In this document: in pieces, positions 6,656-7,995 of the stretch
Layout: the number at the start of each line of letters is the position of its first letter
Position numbering within the stretch: the stretch's first letter is position 1
From: an uncultured Bacteroidales bacterium
GTDB taxonomy: Bacteria > Bacteroidota > Bacteroidia > Bacteroidales > F082
Direction: 5' to 3'
DNA: 7,995 nucleotides
NCBI GenBank assembly: GCA_937884015.1
Contig: CALGBV010000152.1
Location: forward strand, 1-7,995
Made by a program: the position numbers and the translations under genes
Notes under the pieces: model-generated
Database searches by the model: none
What the model was told of the DNA's origin: nothing
The model's input: only the letters and a program-made list of their open reading frames with translations

Positions 6656-6686
6656 TTACAGACAACTTTTTCATAATTTTACTGAG

Positions 6687-6713
6687 GGCCTCAATTGATT
6701 GAGGCCTTTTTTT
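6687..6713 (+). terminator. Rho-independent terminator after the mutarotase gene
   Basis: GGCCTCAA (6687-6694), loop TTGA, TTGAGGCC (6699-6706), then seven T residues (6707-6713). This is a perfect 8-bp GC-rich stem with a T tract, 31 nt after the galM stop. It separates galM from the metallopeptidase gene. Confidence 0.9.
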
Positions 6714-6756
6714 GAATCGAAATCGTTTAATAAATTGTAAAACATAAATTAGTCCG

Positions 6757-7764
6757 ATGAAAAATAAAATGATGATGGCTGTCATGGCAGCAGCCTTAAT
6801 GCTTCTCAGCGCTTGCCATAAGGAACCTGTTGAACCAACGCGGAACCATATTAGTTTTGATGTCATCAGCCGTACGCAAGGACAACAGTTTTTTGTGAGC
6901 AATATTGAACAGGCTCATATTTCCCCGATTTGTGTCGACATCTGTATGCGACAGCAAAATAGTGATTTTAATGACTTTTTGGATGTTTGCCGTGACGATG
7001 TGATAGATGTGCCTGATTCACTGCTGTTTCTAGTTGATAGTTTGGAAGCCCGCATGAACCGTCGCATCGACGCTATGGGCTTGAATTTCCCTTTCAATCA
7101 GCCGATTCCGCTGGCAAATTCGAAGATGCTGGCTTGGGACCAGGCGGCAGGCTTTACGCTTGGAACCTATATTTTCATCGATTTCGAGATGCTGAAACTG
7201 TATTATGACTATGATTCACAAAATGGTACGGCTTATGCCGAGACTTTGCTGTGGCATGAATTCTGTCATGTTTTGGACCGATTGTATCCGGATTACCGTA
7301 AACAGTTTTATGCATTGATTGGCTTTGAAATCCTGTCGGATGAAATCCCGATTCCTGAAGAAGTGAAGAACACTTTGATTTATAATCCTGATGTCAACCG
7401 CCATGATTCTTATGCCAAATTCAAAATCAATGGGGAAGATAAGGATTGCATGTTAGTTACGCGCTGCCCTGACAGTGTTTATATGCAAGGCGAGGGTCTG
7501 ATGGATTATTTCACCAGCAACAAAGGCATCTATCTGCTTGCCCTTGACGAAAACCTTGAACCTTATAAGATTGGCGAAAAATGGGCCATGTATCACGCAT
7601 CGGAGGTCTCGAATTTCGATTATGTCATGTCGAATGGCAATACTGACTATTGTGTCGATCCTGAAGAGTGCATTGCCGATAACTTTTCGTTTGCCATCAT
7701 GCAGGACCAGTCGTGCCCGAATCAAGGACTGCTGAAACAGATTCTGGAAATTCTTTCCAAATGA
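6757..7764 (+). CDS. Putative zinc metallopeptidase lipoprotein (gluzincin-like)
   Basis: 335 aa with a signal peptide (MKNKMMMAVMAAALMLLSAC) and lipobox LSAC, lipidated Cys20. A zinc site is seen as WHEFCH (His167, Glu168, His171). About 130 residues later, EECIAD (Glu304, Asp308) fits the gluzincin ExxxD third-ligand motif. The segment before HExxH, GTYIFIDFEML, could be the edge strand common in such enzymes. Residues 21-120 lack a recognisable motif and may be a prodomain or binding region. The protein is rich in Cys for a periplasmic lipoprotein. I cannot place it in a named peptidase family; a lineage-restricted Bacteroidota lipoprotein is likely. It is isolated between two terminators, so it is probably monocistronic. 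No consensus promoter is evident in the 43 nt after the upstream terminator. Substrate and true activity are unknown. Confidence 0.78.
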   Translation: MKNKMMMAVMAAALMLLSACHKEPVEPTRNHISFDVISRTQGQQFFVSNIEQAHISPICVDICMRQQNSDFNDFLDVCRDDVIDVPDSLLFLVDSLEARMNRRIDAMGLNFPFNQPIPLANSKMLAWDQAAGFTLGTYIFIDFEMLKLYYDYDSQNGTAYAETLLWHEFCHVLDRLYPDYRKQFYALIGFEILSDEIPIPEEVKNTLIYNPDVNRHDSYAKFKINGEDKDCMLVTRCPDSVYMQGEGLMDYFTSNKGIYLLALDENLEPYKIGEKWAMYHASEVSNFDYVMSNGNTDYCVDPEECIADNFSFAIMQDQSCPNQGLLKQILEILSK

Positions 7765-7787
7765 TATCAATGAAAGTCAAAAAATAA

Positions 7788-7813
7788 GAGCCTCGATTGT
7801 TCGAGGCTCTTTT
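7788..7813. terminator. Bidirectional Rho-independent terminator between convergent genes
   Basis: GAGCCTCGA (7788-7796), loop TTGT, TCGAGGCTC (7801-7809), then TTTT on the plus strand. On the minus strand the stem is followed by TTATTTTTT. It ends transcription of the metallopeptidase gene and of the minus-strand gene, whose stop codon (7812-7814) overlaps the T tract. Confidence 0.88.
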
Positions 7814-7995
7814 AGTATATGCCGAAATTGTCGCCGTTTTGGCTGTTTTTCGTATTGTTGAATACAATTTTGAAACGTGTGGGATAATCGGTGGTTTTGG
7901 CATCAAAAGTGTAGCTCGCTGAACCTGTCGAAGCGGCGGCATCCAACAAATCCACATCGGCTCCCATCAGATTATCCACCAAATGCAAATAATTG
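7812..7995 (-). CDS. Secreted Bacteroidales protein, C-terminal fragment (5' end outside window)
   Basis: An open minus-strand frame enters from the right edge and stops at TAA 7812-7814, giving 60 residues. It reads NYLHLVDNLMGADVDLLDAA, then SYTFDAKTTDYPTRFKIVF, and ends GDNFGIY. The 'L.DN.TG.DVDLL....YTF.AKTTDY..RFK+VF' pattern is known from the beta-sandwich region next to the C-terminus of many Bacteroidales exported proteins. There it often precedes a type IX secretion sorting domain. Here the chain stops about 16 residues after RFKIVF, so no sorting domain follows. The rest of the protein cannot be seen. A short AAASTGSAS insert, encoded by repeat copy 2, lies between DVDLL and YTF. 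Confidence 0.75.
   Translation of the reverse strand, partial: NYLHLVDNLMGADVDLLDAAASTGSASYTFDAKTTDYPTRFKIVFNNTKNSQNGDNFGIY
7914..7935 (+). repeat. Dispersed REP-like repeat, copy 2 (inside coding sequence)
   Basis: GCTCGCTGAACCTGTCGAA with adjacent bases matches copy 1 at 3936-3957 at 18 of 22 positions. It lies within the minus-strand partial gene and, read on that strand, encodes STGSAS in frame. It falls exactly where relatives of this domain usually have a short loop before YTF, suggesting an in-frame insertion. Confidence 0.5.

Noticed and set aside
7697..7957. 86-codon minus-strand ORF spanning the convergent terminator
   Set aside because: It runs antisense into the metallopeptidase 3' end and across the terminator hairpin; the neighbouring minus-strand frame carries the recognisable TDYPTRFKIVF protein.

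Overview
The window looks like a chromosomal segment of a Bacteroidota bacterium, most likely Bacteroidales. The signs are promoters of the Bacteroidota type (TTTG, about 20 nt, then TAnnTTTG), AT-rich short leaders without strong Shine-Dalgarno sites, three lipoproteins with short signal peptides and clear lipoboxes, a hybrid histidine kinase carrying receiver and HPt domains, and at the right edge the tail of a secreted protein with the 'TDYPTRFKIVF' pre-C-terminal signature of Bacteroidales exported proteins. No tRNA, rRNA, CRISPR array, transposase or integrase was seen.

Layout. Bases 1-137 hold the last 44 codons of a TlyA-type rRNA methyltransferase. Bases 138-466 are about 31% GC by hand count and have no convincing intact gene. 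They contain minus-strand coding debris (275-415) and a doubtful 38-codon membrane ORF with a strong ribosome binding site (78-194). From 377/467 to 1111 runs an unrecognised plus-strand ORF with no ATG start. Two ORFs reading away from each other both lose their 5' ends near 415-430, and composition and RBS style change there, so this may be a recombination scar or an assembly join.

From about 1200 rightwards the sequence is coherent, with higher GC. A large membrane hybrid sensor kinase (1227-3674, minus) is divergent from a 65-aa beta-grasp-like protein (3720-3917, plus), with back-to-back -7 elements around a 10-bp palindrome. A 5'-nucleotidase-family lipoprotein (4002-5447), a lipoprotein aldose 1-epimerase with its own promoter (5510-6655) and a gluzincin-like zinc metallopeptidase lipoprotein (6757-7764) follow on the plus strand. 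Two related hairpin terminators flank the metallopeptidase gene. The last gene (7812-7995, minus) is only a C-terminal fragment and converges on the second terminator.

How they fit together. The plus-strand lipoproteins suggest envelope-anchored scavenging: nucleotide or phosphoester hydrolysis, sugar mutarotation and possibly proteolysis. They do not form one obvious pathway. The kinase has no response regulator in the window. The less ordinary signals are the possible junction near 420, two copies of a dispersed GCTCG..TGA..TGTCGAA repeat (one inside coding sequence), the covarying terminator pair, and the unassigned metallopeptidase and beta-grasp-like proteins.
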